From NCBI RefSeq assembly GCF_030867145.1, contig NC_134428.1, positions 26,141,320 through 26,205,319 of the forward strand: a stretch of 64,000 nucleotides of DNA, given 5' to 3'. Positions 24,775 through 38,170 of this stretch are shown here, piece after piece. The DNA is from Opisthocomus hoazin. Lineage: Eukaryota > Chordata > Aves > Opisthocomiformes > Opisthocomidae. Under the pieces are notes generated by a model. The model was not told the origin of the DNA. It searched no databases and saw only the letters and a list, made by a program, of their open reading frames with translations. Each line of letters begins with the position of its first letter. Position 1 is the stretch's first letter. Both the position numbers and the translations under genes were made by a program.

Positions 24775-25110
24775 AGGGGCTTGTTTTTCCTTTTCCTCAG
24801 GCTTTATTCATTTGTATTCTGGATTATCTAATCATTCGGGCTTTAAATATATAGAGTTTGCAAACAGAGATCTGACTGTGGCCCAGTTCAGAAGAATTAG
24901 CTTCTGCTAAGACTGACACGTTCAACAGCTGCCAAAATCACATCAGCCTGAAAAAGAAAATGTCTTCACTTTTTTTTATTGTTAAAAAGTGAGTAGAGTT
25001 AATAACCAGAATGGAAGCATTTAATTGGTGCACAGGGTGTACTGAGTTCATTTGTTAATTAGGCTGCAAATCAGGCCTTAGAAGCAATGCAGTTCTCAGC
25101 CTAAATACTC
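24775..25110. promoter_or_regulatory. AT-rich island, candidate conserved non-coding element
   Basis: AT-rich unique sequence with GGATTATCTAATC, GTTAATTAGG and CATTTAATTGG cores, between GC-rich flanks. There is no coding or repeat signal. Confidence 0.33.
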
Positions 25111-25609
25111 AGCTGGAGCCGAGGCACTGGCGCAGAGACCCGCAGGGACCCTCGACCAGACCCAGCTCGCCTGCGGCCGCAGCGTCCCCCAGCCCTCTCC
25201 CAGACCAGTCCTAATGCAGGGAACTCTTGTAGCCCTCGAAGCCCCAGCGATGCGGGGCTGGGCAGGGAGGTCCTGCAAAGCCCTCGGCCCCCGCAGCCCT
25301 CCCGGCCCCGTCCCGCACACCTCCCCACCCTGCCGCGCCGCCGGCCGGGACTCCCCGTGTCCGGGGACTCTGCCGCGCTCGGCGGAGAGAGCCCTTTCCC
25401 CGCAGCCCTGCCATGGCACGGGGACGGCAGCACGGCCCACCTGCAGCAGCTCCATCGCCCGCTGGCATTCCTCCGTCGTCCTCGCTCGCTGTCGGAGGGA
25501 GGAGAGCAGGTCCCGACGCGGTCGGCTGCGCAGACTCGACTGGGTCTTCAGCCTGGCTCGGCCTCCGCTGAGCCTGTGACCTCGAGGAGGCTTCTCACCT
25601 TCTGGTGTT

Positions 25610-25900
25610 TAGCCTGACTCTCATTATCTCTCTGAACAGATTACCACAGCTAATTTATTTCAAACAAAGCTAGAAATAAAAGGATAATCAGGTTATCCCA
25701 AATGACGGCTGCAACATCTGTATTTTCTGGTAGAGTGGGCACATCTGATGTACAGAATATTGTAATGAGGCTGAAAAACTTGTCAATGATATTTCTTTTG
25801 TCCCTCTCTCAAAGGAGCAATGGTTAGCTCTCCAAAAGAATATTAATTGGAGCAAAATGTGGGAAACAGAGTTTTTCTGCAATTATGTTTTTTGTTTGAC
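25610..25900. promoter_or_regulatory. AT-rich island, candidate conserved non-coding element
   Basis: About 290 bp of AT-rich unique sequence with CTAATTTATTTC, GGATAATCAGG and GAATATTAATTGG words and no repeat signature. It is an enhancer candidate by composition. Confidence 0.3.
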
Positions 25901-28900
25901 TGACTCTCTGCAGAGAAGCCTCTCCCCGCAGGAGCACACACATCCCTGTCCCTCACCCAGCTGGTGCAGAGCCGCTGGAGCTGCCTTCGGGAACCTTTGC
26001 ACCCCCTCAGACGAGCTGAGTTTCCAGCCAAAGACCCGGCACCCAGGGTCCACATGCCAGAGGGGACTCGCCCACGGTTGGGGTGTCCCCTGCAGGCACT
26101 TCTCACTGGGGTTTCAGAACAGCTTTGAGACAGCAAAGCTCGGAGAACAATTACAGATTTTCTGTTTACACTCATTTTTGCTTTCATCTTAGCTCTGCTT
26201 ATTTTGCAGGGGGAATTATACGCTACTCATCGCCAGGCTGTTGCTTCAGTATTTGAATTTCTTTTTTAGCTATAAGCTCATTTTCCACTCTTTTTCAAGG
26301 AAAGCAGCAGCAGCCACTGCAGACTGCTGCCAGCAGGCTCCGGCTGAAGGCAGGGCAGCTCCCTCCCCACACCAGGGCAGCAGAAGGTTCTGGGTGCCCT
26401 CACACTGGGAGGTGCTGGCTTTACTGACTATGAAGGTGTAGGCTCTTCCCTAAGCCCTGATAAAACTCAGGTCAGTGCTCCCCGTGAAGTGCCCCACTGC
26501 AGCTCTTCTGTTTCCCAAAACTGTTGCTGCTCACATCAAAACTTTTAGTCCAGGCTTGACTGAGCCTCCTATTAGAGCTGAAACTGCCATGAGAGCAAAG
26601 CTAAACCTGGAGTTAATTAGAATCAGAAAAAGAAGAAGCTGTTATCTTGATAGACACCCCCCACCCCTGATCCAAACATCCCCCATGTGCAGTAAAACCA
26701 CTAATTCACACAGCATGACAAGCTCCAGAGAAGACCCTGGCACAATACAGCCTCTCTCCCCCCTCAAGCACAAGAGTGGGCAGCCATGGCTCTCTCTTTA
26801 TTTTGTCCTAATTAACAGTTATTGCTTTCCCCTGTGTGCCCAGCTGCTGCCCCTTGCCCTCAGCCCAAGATAAAAGCTGCTGAGGAGCAGGGTCTCCCTC
26901 CCTATCTAGCATGTCTTGGTCTGGGAGCAGCTCTTCCTCAGCCAGGGAAAGCTGCTGTACAGCTTAATATTTTATAGCTATCAAAAACACTTAGTGTGTT
27001 CATCTCAGCCCTCTGCAGAGCAGACAGCCAGCGACCTGCAGCGCACTGGGCTCACTGAGGGACGTGCCACAGGCTGTGGCTGGCCATCTTCTGTGACTGC
27101 AGGAATTCTGTTTGGCTGCAAGCTTCCAGCTCATCTCCTGCTTTCTTTCCCATGGGTTCCCAGCACAAGCAACTGGAGCCACCTGGGGCTCCCACCCGTG
27201 GAGCACCCGCTGTGCTGTGGGGACCGACCGGGGTGCTGGCTTGGGTAATGCTCGGTAATTCACTAGTTTTCATTTAAATTGAGCTTTGTGCTGCTTTGAT
27301 GAGGGAGTGTATTAAAGCCAGCGTGGCTGATGTTTTTTAAATAAATTCCAAGATGAATTCTGTGCATATCCTGCATTAATGTGGAAGGTGGAGATAGAGG
27401 CTGGGGTGAGCTGAAGCAGAAAGTATACTGTAAATTGAAGCTTGGCATTGAATATAAATGGCAAAGGTTGCTGACTGCCAATAACAGTAAATCAGGTTCA
27501 AGCAGCACGCGGCGAGAAGACTGCAAGATGGATTGCCTGTTGGCCGGAGCTCGCCTGGTCGGAGGATGGCTCGGGTCCAGCTGGTGAAGGGATGGTTGCC
27601 CACTTCAGCCAGCGGCTCCGGTGGGTGAGAAGCCTGTGATGGCAGCACCGCGAGCGCGCAGTCTCTGGGCAGGGACGCGGTGGTGCCGGGGGCCACAGCC
27701 TGCTGAGAGGCTGGCGAGGAGCTGGGGAGGTGAGACCCAGCCCTGCTCGCAGGGCTGCAGCCTCCCTGCCTGGAGCTGGGGTGCCCATGGTTGTATGTTA
27801 CGCACTAGCTAATTGCTGGGGACATACTAGAGATGAGTAATATTTCCTTGATGCCTGAGTCCTAACTACGCTGTCACAGGAATTCCTGCAGAGCTGCAGG
27901 GGAAAGTCCAGGGAGTTTTCTCCAAGGGGTGGGAGCTGATGGCTGGAGGGAGCGGGGGCTTTGCAGAGCTCTGCCCCAGGCATTGCCCCCCTTCTTCCCC
28001 TTCATGCCCAAAGCTTCCGTCTGCTTGCCTGTTCCCAGGGCGAGCCAGCACAGCCTCGCAGGACTCCAGCCTCTCTAGGGCAGAGACCTGGCTTTACCGA
28101 GGCAATTCCCAGCCCCCTTCACCGGAGAAGGCTCCAGAGTTAAAGCCTGCCCCATCCATACCACTGGCGTACGCGCTTTGGGCAGCGGCTGGGGTCTGCA
28201 GAAAACGCTGTGTCCTATCTGTCCTGTGTCCCCAGCTCCCTGCTGTCCCCTCTCGGGTGGGGGGAGCCGGGAGCTGGCACCACGATGCCCGGCTGCATCA
28301 GGAGCCCGGGACACCGGGTAGTGGGGGGGGGGGGGCATTGCAGCTGTGGCAGGGGTTTGTGTGAGGGGGGGTAGAGCTCGTCTGCCACAGGGGAAGGAAA
28401 TCACTCTGGTGAGCTGGCTCTGGGCTGTGGTGGGAGCCAGTGGGCTTGGCTGAGGGGTGGGCATTGCCTGGGGGTGAAAGCTGCTTGCGACGTGCCCCAC
28501 AGGCATGGCGGTGCTGGCGCTGGAAACCCTCGCCCTGCAGCTCCCGTGGGACCAGCAACGTGGCCGGCAGCGAGAGCAACTGCGGTCTGGGGGCCTGGAC
28601 GAAAGCGGGTGAGCGCGGGACTCCCCGGCTGGCCGGAGCACGGAGGTGGGGCTGCACAGACACTCTCCGTCCCGCGAGCACAGCAGAGGCACCAGCAGAC
28701 CTCCGAGCTCTGCAGCCGGCCTGTCCGCGGGCAGGAACCCAGCAGCGGGAGCGCTGCGAGGAAGGGAGAGCTCGGAGGCCGCTGGGCGCAGGAGAGCTGA
28801 AACGAGCGGGTCTGCGGGTGGGCGTGCGGGAGGCCGGCGGCTGGGAGCAGTGTGCGAGAGGCTGGCGGTGGGGCTGGGAAGTCGGGAGCTCTGGTCCCGG

Positions 28901-31900
28901 CTGGGGCTGCTCTGCCCAGCCCGGGGCTCTCCCAGCTGCTGCCAGCTGTGGCCCGGCGGCCGGCGCGCTCTGCACGCAGGGGAGATGCTGCTCTGCAGCA
29001 GATGCTGCCTCGTGCCGCGGCAGGAATTCTGCGCGTCTCTCCTGAGGACGGGCCACGAGCACAGGGAGCTGCTTGTACCTCTCTGGCGGGGAGACGCAGG
29101 AGTTAAAGAGTTTCTGACGCTTTTGCTCTCCCAGACAGCCCATGTCGGGAAGGGTAATTTGTATCAGCAGAGTGAGGAGAGGGGAGAGAAGGAAGATGAC
29201 CTCAAAGAGACAGTTTGAGAAATGAGAAGGCACAGCAGAACGTTTTGATAATAAAGAAGGAACCTGTGCAAAATTGTTTTCGATTAATCTGCAGCTAACT
29301 GAGCTCATTAAATTGAAATTATTTCACACAGGGCCACAAGAGAATGCCTATGAAAAGCTCTGTTCGAGAACAGGAAGGTATCAAACCCCTGCATTGCTGG
29401 AAAAGTTTGGCCTCAAGCAACCCAAGCAGGAGACAGGAGTGGGAGGTCGGCTGCCTGGCCCCTGCCCAGCGCCCTGCCCTGAGCAGGGCTGCTGGTGGAG
29501 GACCCTTGTGACAAATACCCTGGGGGGCACCTCCTGCCCACCCTCCTCACGGGCACCGCTGGACCCTGTGCTGCCGCGCTTCGCCTGGCACCGGGCTGCC
29601 CTGCGCTCCAGCACAGAGCGAGCTGCGTCAGCGCAGCCGCGTTCCGCTGCCCTCGGGCAGCGCAGCTCCCGCTCGGCCACCCGGAGCTCGGGAAGCGTTT
29701 GGGTGGGCTGGTGTGCATGGGAGGGAGGGTGACCTTCTGGTTACAGCCAGGTGTAGCAGCATGACTCAAAAAGGTAAATATTGAAAGTATAAGGGCTTTA
29801 ACTGAGCGCCTTTCTTCACTTCTTGTTTCAATCCAAACCCCAGCTGGATTTCTCCATTTCTGTAGGTTTTTCCCAAGGCAGCTGAAGAAAAGGAGCCGCA
29901 GGAAAATGCTGGAGCTCCCCAGGCCTGCGGGAGAGCAGGCAGGAGGACTGCTGGGCTCGGTGTGGCCGATCTGTCCCCTGGCACTGCCACCGCGGGTCTG
30001 GGTGGCCGCTGCTCATCCCAGCGCAGCCGGGGACCAGCCCTGGCTCAGCTCCGCAGCCCCGGGCGCTCCTCACCCTGCGGGTGCTGGGTCTCTGCACAGG
30101 AGCAGGAGAAGCTGCAGATCATCGTCTGCCCAAGCCTTCCCCAGAGTGGTTCTGCCGCCCCAGGAAAGAACCATGACTGATGGCAGCCGAGGCAGCATGA
30201 GAGCTCTCGCTGAGCACACCTGAGGACCTCAACTGGCTCCTGCCTTCTCGTGGAAAAGCAGCTAGACCGGGACGCTGCGTGCGATGCTTGGGTGCAGCAC
30301 TCGCTCCTCAAAGGCAAAGCAGCTTCAAGGTTGCACACGCAGAAATCTGCGTGGCTTAGCGTCAGTACTAATCCCACGTCTGCTGCTCAGGAGCAAATCC
30401 TGGGTTTGTAAAAGTATGCCCCAAATCATCGCTGTCTGCTCTCTCCCCCCAGACCGGGTTTTGCCTTGACAGCAGCCTGATTCCTCTGACCTGGAGGATT
30501 ATTCCAGATTTATGCTGGGATGTGAGAAAAGAACAGGACTGATCAGGCCTGGTGGGAACAGCAGAAGGCAAATCCCAGCTGTCTTCCTAATGTGCCCCTA
30601 ATAATTAAAACCTTTTAACATGATAATTTTGCAAATGGATTTATCGCAAATGGGTCTGACAACCAGTCTGCTCGTGGAGATTAGTCTTCCCAACCCCAGC
30701 CTGGAGGAATCCACAATCCGGGGGATTTCATGCCGGTGAGTCCCATGCCCCTTGGCTTGCTGGAGCCTCTCCCGAGGAAGCAGCAGACAGACAGTCTCAG
30801 GCACTTCGTGTCCGTGGGGCAGGAACGGCCCCAGCCTCTCCCGGATTTTGGGTGGGCAACTCTCAGCCTGCAGATGGTGATTTTCTGTTCCAGGAAACGA
30901 TGAGCATTCACTGAAACTCCATGGAAGTGCCATTGCCTCTGCTCCTTGAGGATCAATTTCCACTCTTATCGCCACAGTAATGCTCTCTGCAAGGCAATAT
31001 GATTTTCTTCTATGTAAACAGCAATAACTTCAGAATTACTCAGGAAAGACAGAGACCTCAAGAGATGTTTAAATTACTGGCTATCTCATTAATCAAGCAC
31101 AAATGCAAGACTAGCAAAGGCTCTAGTTGCTGAGCTGGAAAATGCTTAAATTCATTTATTGAGACAGCAGGAAAGAGTGGATCCCTGCCAAGGACCGGGA
31201 GGTCCAGGAGCCAGGAGACGACCGTGCTGATGTGCAGCTTTTGCTGTGGTTGTCTCTGGAGGCTCCGGAGCCAGCGCTGGTCTGGGCGCCAGCTTCCTGC
31301 ACCGGGGCTTGCTCCTGCCTCGCCGGGGCTGAGCTCGGCCCTGCAGCCGCGGGGAATCCGAGCCGGGCACTGAGCAGTGTCCCAGGAGCTGGGCCCTGCG
31401 CTGCCCACAGAGTCACTCTGCTTGGGATTTTTGCACCATCTGCCTCGATCAGCGGGAGCACCGGCGTGAAGGAGCAGGGATGTGTCCAGCCAAGCTACGC
31501 TGCCTGCGGGTGGGACAAGAGCCACGACAGCTGTAGCAAGGCTGTGCCATCCATCCTCCTGGGTTGCCATGCCAACGAAGAGGAGACAAGAACCGATTTA
31601 ATTTGCAGAATCACCCTCTTGACACAAGATCCAAGCAGCTTCCGAGGAGTAGGGTGAGATCCTTCGTGCCGCTCTGCATCCGGTGTGTGGCTGTGTTTCA
31701 TTTCCCAGAAAGGTCTCTGACACTGCTGCTGCAGAGCTGGAAACACCAGAGCCGGACACAAGCCCTGGGAAGGTCACCTGGCCGGTCTTTGAAAGCAGCG
31801 GGGAACACGCTGGGTATCTCAGCACAAGATGCATCACCCAGCTGCTTTGATGTGTCGTGGCTGGGTCACAAGTAGAAAGCACTGTCCCAAGGCCTGGAAG

Positions 31901-34900
31901 TGCCTTTGCCTCAGATGCTCCTTCCCCATTGTAACGAGAAGGGGGAGAGAAATGGGGGAAATTGCAAAGCTCTTTCTGCTCTTCACCCTCTTGTTTTCAT
32001 GCTTGAAACCAGCTCGGACACTGTGGATGATGAAGACTCAGCATCATTCGTCTCTGACCAACTTCTGTCTGCTCTTGCACCAAAGGAGCCTCCTTCCCTG
32101 GAGAGATGTCTAAAGACAGGGACCAGAAACAGCTGCCTCTGCTGCGTGTCTTGCTCAGGGGCTGACAGTGTGCATGTAGCACGGTATGTCATGTCTGGCC
32201 ATCCCTGGAGCCCACCAGGTCTGCCCTTCTGACTGCTTATTTGTATCATACAGAGTGACCCTGGAGACACCAGGAGCTCCGTGCTGTGCTGCCGGGGGCA
32301 GGGCAGGCCCTTATGTCCTTCTGTGGTCAGAACGACCCATGTAGTAGGAAGCTGGGTGTGGGGCTTCCCATGCAAAGTTTCCTTGTGCCCAGCTGCGGGT
32401 GCCCACATGCAAAATTATTTGTTCAAACAGCGTGTAATGCTTCATCTTCCTCTGCAGCAGTCTTCGCTCCACCCTCTGCTCCATCTCTGTTTGTGTGTTT
32501 GCTATTCTGTGCACCCTGCTCTAACCCAGGTTAAAAACTCATTAAAAAGACCCTGTTGCCAGACACATTTTCAGTGTGCCCGGCAAGGGGCTGAGCTCCT
32601 GCCTGTGGTTCTTCCATGCCAGTGTGATGGATGTGATAAACAAGAGTAACAGTGGACACAGTGTCCTTAACAACAGCACAACAGTTAATTCTGTGTTCCT
32701 GCTTCAGCCTCTGGTGTGAAATCGGAAGAAATATAGGTTGCTCTTGGAAGGGGCTTTGGAGATTTCACAGCAGTCTGGAGCACCCAGGATCACAGGATCA
32801 GGTCAGATTTTCTCACCATTGGACTGCCATCATCACCAATCAATGTCCCAAATTACCTTTTCATACCAAAGGTGCTTTGCTAATTTTCATGGATCCCCTG
32901 TGTTTCATGCCCTTGGTGTCCTGTCATGCACTGGTAGTTTTAGTCCACAAGCTAGAGTGCAATATGCTTATGAGTAATAGCATCTTATTGGAGTGTAAAG
33001 ATCTTCCTATTTCACTGATTTATCCTGCACTTAAACTAATTCAAAATTCACTTACTTCAGAAGTACTGGAAGCAAAATGCTCTCTGTAAATAGGCTAGCT
33101 TTTTCTAAACTGATATCACTGAAAGGGAAGATGGAATAACTTGCACTATCTATTTTCTCTTGGAGGTAGCACCACTGTATTATTTTGACTGTTTTCCATA
33201 ACGAGGGCCATAGTTGATTCTTCTCTGTAAAAGAGGCTTGTGGGCTGGCAAGGACTATTTGACCTTTATAGCCGAGGCTTTAGAAACTCTGCTCAGATGA
33301 ATCGGAAGTTTGTTTAAGCAGCTAGTTAGGCAGCCACTTTGTTTTCAGTTTGTTGCATGGTGAATTTCTGTATCACTAAATGCCAGATATCCAACCCAGG
33401 CCCCTTGCTTTGGCATTGTGGAGTCTCTTTGTTTTTCCTTTCCTCAAACATTTCAGGTACTCTTTCAAGTTTATGAGCTGTCACTTCTCACATCCTGGAA
33501 GAAAAACTGAACCTGGCCAGGGCTGGTTGCGTTGCTCGGCTGTGACAGAACGCTGCACAGCTGGAAGCGTGGAAATGGGGAAGGAAGCAGGGGATGGATG
33601 CGAAGGCAAGCGCTGGTCACCAGCACAGCTTCTGCCATCCACAGAACGGGAAGAGGAGAGCAGGGTGGGGAATCCTAGCAGTGAAAGGGTCCCATGACCC
33701 TTGCATAGGCATTTCCATCTCCGTCCTCTACCCTTTCCCTGCCGTGTCCTGAGATCCTGGCAGGAGGCAGCAGCCTTTCCTTCTCGCTCACTGCCTCCAG
33801 TCTGGAGCCAGCCCAGCAGCACCCCAAGAGCAGCCTAAATCCACCCTGCAGATTTAAGAGGTCCTGGGAGTTGAGCTAGTGCCACAGCAAGGCCAGCGCT
33901 GGACCACGCTGGCCATCTCCTTAGCAGCCGATGGAGGGAACGGCCAGAGGCACAGATGGGTGACGAGGGCTGCTGGAGGCAGACAGCGCATGCTGCCAGC
34001 CGGCTCCTGGCGCCGTGCTCCCGGGGGTACTCGAGGATCGCCAGCTTCCAGCGAGGCCAAGCCCTGGTGTTCCAAGCTGGTGGGTACCAAGGGAGAAGGT
34101 ACAGGGAAGAGCATGGTCGAGGTGCAGCAGCCCAGGAGATGCGAGTGCAGCTCTGCTGTGGTTCCTGACAGCCGCAAACTTGCCGAAGTCCGTCGCCTGG
34201 CACACTGCAGAGGATTTCTGCTCCCAAATGAAGCCAAATGTCTTACGTGAGTCAGATCTACCTAGAAATCACACCTACAGCTGGGCTAAATTACAGGCTG
34301 AATACATTTACTGAATTCTAGCACAGCAGATGACAAGCTCAAGTTGCAGATTTATCAGAGAGGATTGCACGCAAATTGGTGAATGGGTGGCAAACGCCCA
34401 TTTTGTTTCCTGGTCCTTTTCTTAATCCCTGGATGTTCTGTACTCCGGAAGAGGACTGCTCCATCACTTGCAGCTATGGGATGTGAACTGTCATCACCAG
34501 CGAATGTTTTCAGGAGTCCTGAGTACTTGTGGGCAATAAGGGTTTCGTTTGAACTAAACGATCCAAAAAGCTTTGGCTCCCTCCCTGCTTCCTCTCTGCT
34601 CTGTTGCCTCCAGCAAAGGCTCCGATGCTCTGAGACACCGGTGGGAGGCACAGCGATTGGCTCTCCCTTCCACCTCTGGGGGACATTCTGCTGGTGGCAA
34701 GGATTGCATCCCACTGCTGATTTTGGCAAGCGCTGGCAATGTCACCTCACTCTTCTGTGGCAGGTGGTGGCCTGCCCTGGTTTGCACCCGGTGAAGGAGG
34801 GGTTATAGGAACCGGCTCTGCACCGTAGCGGGCTCTCGGGAGGTCTCGGGCTGTGTCTGCGGTGCTGTTGGCTAGATGAGTCTCTGTTCCCACACCACCA

Positions 34901-35409
34901 GCTAGCTGGTAGCCGGATGATGATGAAACAACAGACAAGTATGTAAAATTCAACATCTCAATAATATTTCTAACATGAGAGAACAAGAACTTCTCTTTTT
35001 TGATAGAGAAGAAATGCTTCATATTTCGCTAAATGTCATCCCAAGCTCCTTTAACTGCTGCCTTGCTCAAAGCCTGCTGTCTAGGTGGTTGTGTAAGGTG
35101 TGGAGCATAGCTCATTTCCTCACTTGAAATTCAGGTATTATTGGCATCACAGCAGTGAGCGATACATCAGCAGAGGTTTCTTCTTCTTCTTCTAGGCTAT
35201 AGAAGATACTAGAACCAAGGAAGGGAGATGTGGTATCAAAATCTAGTAAATGAATAGTCATTATCACTTTTTAATCCTATTTCGATCCCAAGTAAAATAA
35301 TTCAAAATCCTGAAAGAAAGAGTCCTTAAGCAGTCAAGAGAGCAGAGCCCCACAGTGTAGGTGGCATGGGTGTTCCTGAAGAATAAATCTTAGCGGGAAC
35401 ACGCTGGGT

Positions 35410-35650
35410 ACCTTGTTACCAGGCAGAGAGTGATAAATTAGGCAGCTCACAGAAGAGCTACAGAAATGATGAGGGAGGTGGAGGATCCGTCTAATGAGCA
35501 GAGATTAAATTACCGAAATTGGCAGGGCTTGGCTGAGTGGCAAGTGAGGAGGGGAGGAGGAACTGTGCCGGGGAGGGAAAGGATGAGTAAGAACGGGTGT
35601 TTTACAGAGATTGGCACTGGTCATCGCCGCTGCCAGCGAAGGGCAGTAGA
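35410..35650 (+). mobile_element. Degenerate CR1-like fragment
   Basis: AGAAGAGCTACAGAAATGATGAGG, then a diverged TAATGAGCAGAGATTAAATTACC block and GGCAGGGCTTGGCTGAG, follow the order of the CR1 region just upstream of the conserved 3' part (sense). The match decays after about 35650 and no 8-mer tail is visible. Age and borders are uncertain. Confidence 0.45.
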
Positions 35651-38009
35651 TCGTGGGCAGGTCCTGGGAAGCTCGCTGCTGGGTCCCTGTAAGACCTGAT
35701 GCTGATTCAGGGGGGCAGCTCTGTACCACGGTGGTAGGGTGAAAGCCCTCCCGGCTGAGCACCCAGCCACCGCCAGCGCCGAGGCACGCGGCAGTGGGCA
35801 GCAGATGAGCAGCAGGTCTTTGTGGCTCTCCCATGCTCCAAGACCAGAGACGTTAATTGCTGAGCCGTGTCCCGGACTGTGCCGGGGAATTGCATGTTAC
35901 GGTGCAGAGTCTGGTTCCGATGCTGGTACAGGTCTGTGGCCTCGAGTTTAACAGTTTAAACTGGCAGCTTTGCTGGCTACCAGAAGGTCTTCTGTAGAGA
36001 AGGGATGAAGTGAGTGAGGTGACAGTGTCTTTCCTCTGTGGCCCAAACATCGGTGTGCGATGGTGACGGAAAGCATCCGGGGCAGTAGTGCTCTGGTCTG
36101 GGGCTTGGGGGGAGCTGCACCCCTTTGGACCTTGCCTCTCCAGGAAGCCTGTCCGATTGCTATGGTAACGCATGAGGAGCACCTCAGAGCACATCGTGAG
36201 GCAGCTTGAGGTGCAGCTGGAAGGCTGGCACGCCTGTGCTGATGCAATGGCATCTCGCCATGGACAGTCACCCCTGGTCTGCGAGGAAGCGCAGGAGATG
36301 TCCGGCATTGGAGGGGGTGATGCGCTGCAAGGCTGCAGCGCAGCGGCCCAGGACACCCTCGGGCAACCAAGCTACCCAGCCAGCGCTTTGTTCTCCTGGA
36401 GCGGCCGCGCGGCTGGTCAAGGGCATTTTAGAAAGCACAGTGTATATTGGCAAAACACTTCTCCTCCGGCCTGCTGATGCAAAGCTGGCAGCAGACCGTG
36501 CTGCAGATGAACCGTATCCAAGGCGCTGGGCTCTGCGCTGTTTGGTAGGCACGTTCCTCGCCTTCCCGGTCCAGGATTTGCCCCAGTGCAGTAAAGACTC
36601 TTCCAGCACCAGGTGAGCAGGGCACCAGCAGCGTCAGTGGAGGGGCTCAGATGGCGAGGTGGAGAGGCCAGGCGGTGTCCTGGCTGTCCTGCTAATCGCT
36701 CATCCTTGGCTGGGTGGCTGCATGATGTCACGATGGCTCAGAAGGAGCTCACTGCAGCCAGCAGTGTTGCAGTCCACGTCAGCGACAGGACGCATCCGTG
36801 CCCTGGTCGCAGCTGCCCTGGAGACAGCCCTGACGCAGAGCCTCTGCGTGATGCACTGCCAGGCTCTGCGAGCCCCGGGCACCGAGACAGAGCAGGGCGG
36901 TGCTGCACCCGCGCTGGGGCTGGGACGCGGGCTGTGTGCCTGCCAAGACCGGCACCAGAGTCACACTGTGACCACAGGCAAATCTCTTCCTCCCTCCCTG
37001 CCTCAGTTTCCTCTTCTGTAGCCGAGCGATAATGTATTCAGCCACCTTGCAAATATGAGACCGCCTCTCTGTGACTGCTGCCTTCCTCTTTCCTACTGTC
37101 CTCACTACTTCAGCACAGGATGGAGACAGCCAGCTAACACTTGTGTTCAGCGTGGCTTTGCCATGTCATCCTGTCGTGTGATCAGTGAAGGGTTTCCTTT
37201 GCAAGCCCTGGTCCTCATTCTGCAAGAGCCGAGATTAGAACAGGAGATTATCTCCGGATGATGTGCAGATAGAGCCACTCACCCACTTACACTGAGTAAG
37301 GGCATGACAGACGGGACAGGTCCCGCACACCCTTCCTGTAGGTTGGACAGCCTGCTCCTGTGCTTATCGGTGAGACCGAGGGCAGCCGTGAGGAGAACGG
37401 GAGGCTTCGGGCCTGAGCAGTAACTGGGGCTCGCAGAGTGGGAGCGGGTTGCTCAGGAGCAGCGGGAGGTCTCAGCTCCTGGCCGTGGCAGAACATGACC
37501 AAGCCGTGCAGCCCCCCCGGAGCAGGACAGCGGCCAGGCTGAGCCCGGAGCAGCCTCGCTGCTCGCGGCCCTGTCTCTGGGGGTGCCAGCAGCCCCAGGC
37601 TGGGCTTGCTGCGAGCGTGGTGGTCACAGCCGTTGTGTTTCTCCATCTGCATCTGCTGCAGACAGGCTGCTCCCTGAGGAGAAGCGAACCCGGCTCTCCC
37701 GTAGCATGGCATGGATCCAGGTCAGCAGCAGGCTGCTGGTAGGAAGAGCGCGGGGGGCACGGAGACCCCCAGCACCGCAAGCACGAGGAGCATTAGAGGG
37801 AGCAGATACTCAATTCAGGTGTTCAGCAATGGAAGGAGAACTCCTGGCTTCAGTCTCTTCCCAGTTTTTCTAGGGGCTGGCTTACCAACACAGTGACAGC
37901 AGAAGCAACAGAGCCCAGAAGCCCCCTGTTCCCCCAGCATTTGCCACAACCTCTCCGATTGCTCCTACAGTTGGAGCCACGATCTTTGGCCATGTGGAGT
38001 GTAAAGAAA
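35651..38009. other. Intergenic, nothing recognised beyond one RFX-like motif
   Basis: Unique sequence of medium G+C, without recognisable exons or repeats. Confidence 0.45.
36156..36169 (+). promoter_or_regulatory. RFX X-box-like palindrome
   Basis: ATTGCTATGGTAAC carries a perfect right half-site (RGYAAC) and an imperfect left half. This is the palindromic form bound by RFX factors. A similar GTTGCCATGCCAAC lies at 31563-31576. Both are isolated motifs without a known promoter nearby. Confidence 0.25.
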
Positions 38010-38170
38010 CAGACTTGAAGGGCTGGTGGGACCTTCAGGGACCATCTAGTTTGTTCCTGTGCCTGTGCCACCTGTGACTGCCCCTCGTCTAACCTCCTCT
38101 GTTGCCTCTGCCAGCATGCACCTTTCAGACTGAATGGCTTTCCCTCTGGCTACGTTTTCAGGACTGATCA
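38010..38170 (-). mobile_element. Degenerate CR1-like fragment
   Basis: GGTGGGACCTTCAGGGACCATCTAGT resembles the reverse complement of a CR1 tail, followed by a faint match through TCGTCTAACCTCCTCTGTTG. Only short blocks are recognisable. It lies about 0.9 kb upstream of the better preserved reverse CR1, and the two could be parts of one broken insertion. Confidence 0.35.

Larger units (their letters stand above)
24215..35409. other. Intergenic gene desert
   Basis: This is mostly unique sequence of mixed composition. A GC-rich block with some CpG at about 28.3-29.1 kb resembles a weak CpG island but has no recognisable exon beside it. No repeat family, RNA gene or coding exon is supported. 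Frames up to 336 codons at about 28.3-29.3 kb (minus) are compositional. Confidence 0.45.

Noticed and set aside
28298..29308. A 336-codon minus-strand frame in a GC-rich block
   Set aside because: Ser/Pro/Arg/Ala-biased composition with no recognisable domain. Overlapping long frames occur on the other strand too, as expected for low-stop GC-rich DNA.
32727..32900. A possible repeat with GGATCACAGGATCAGG
   Set aside because: It superficially resembles a CR1 tail word, but the flanks do not follow the CR1 order.
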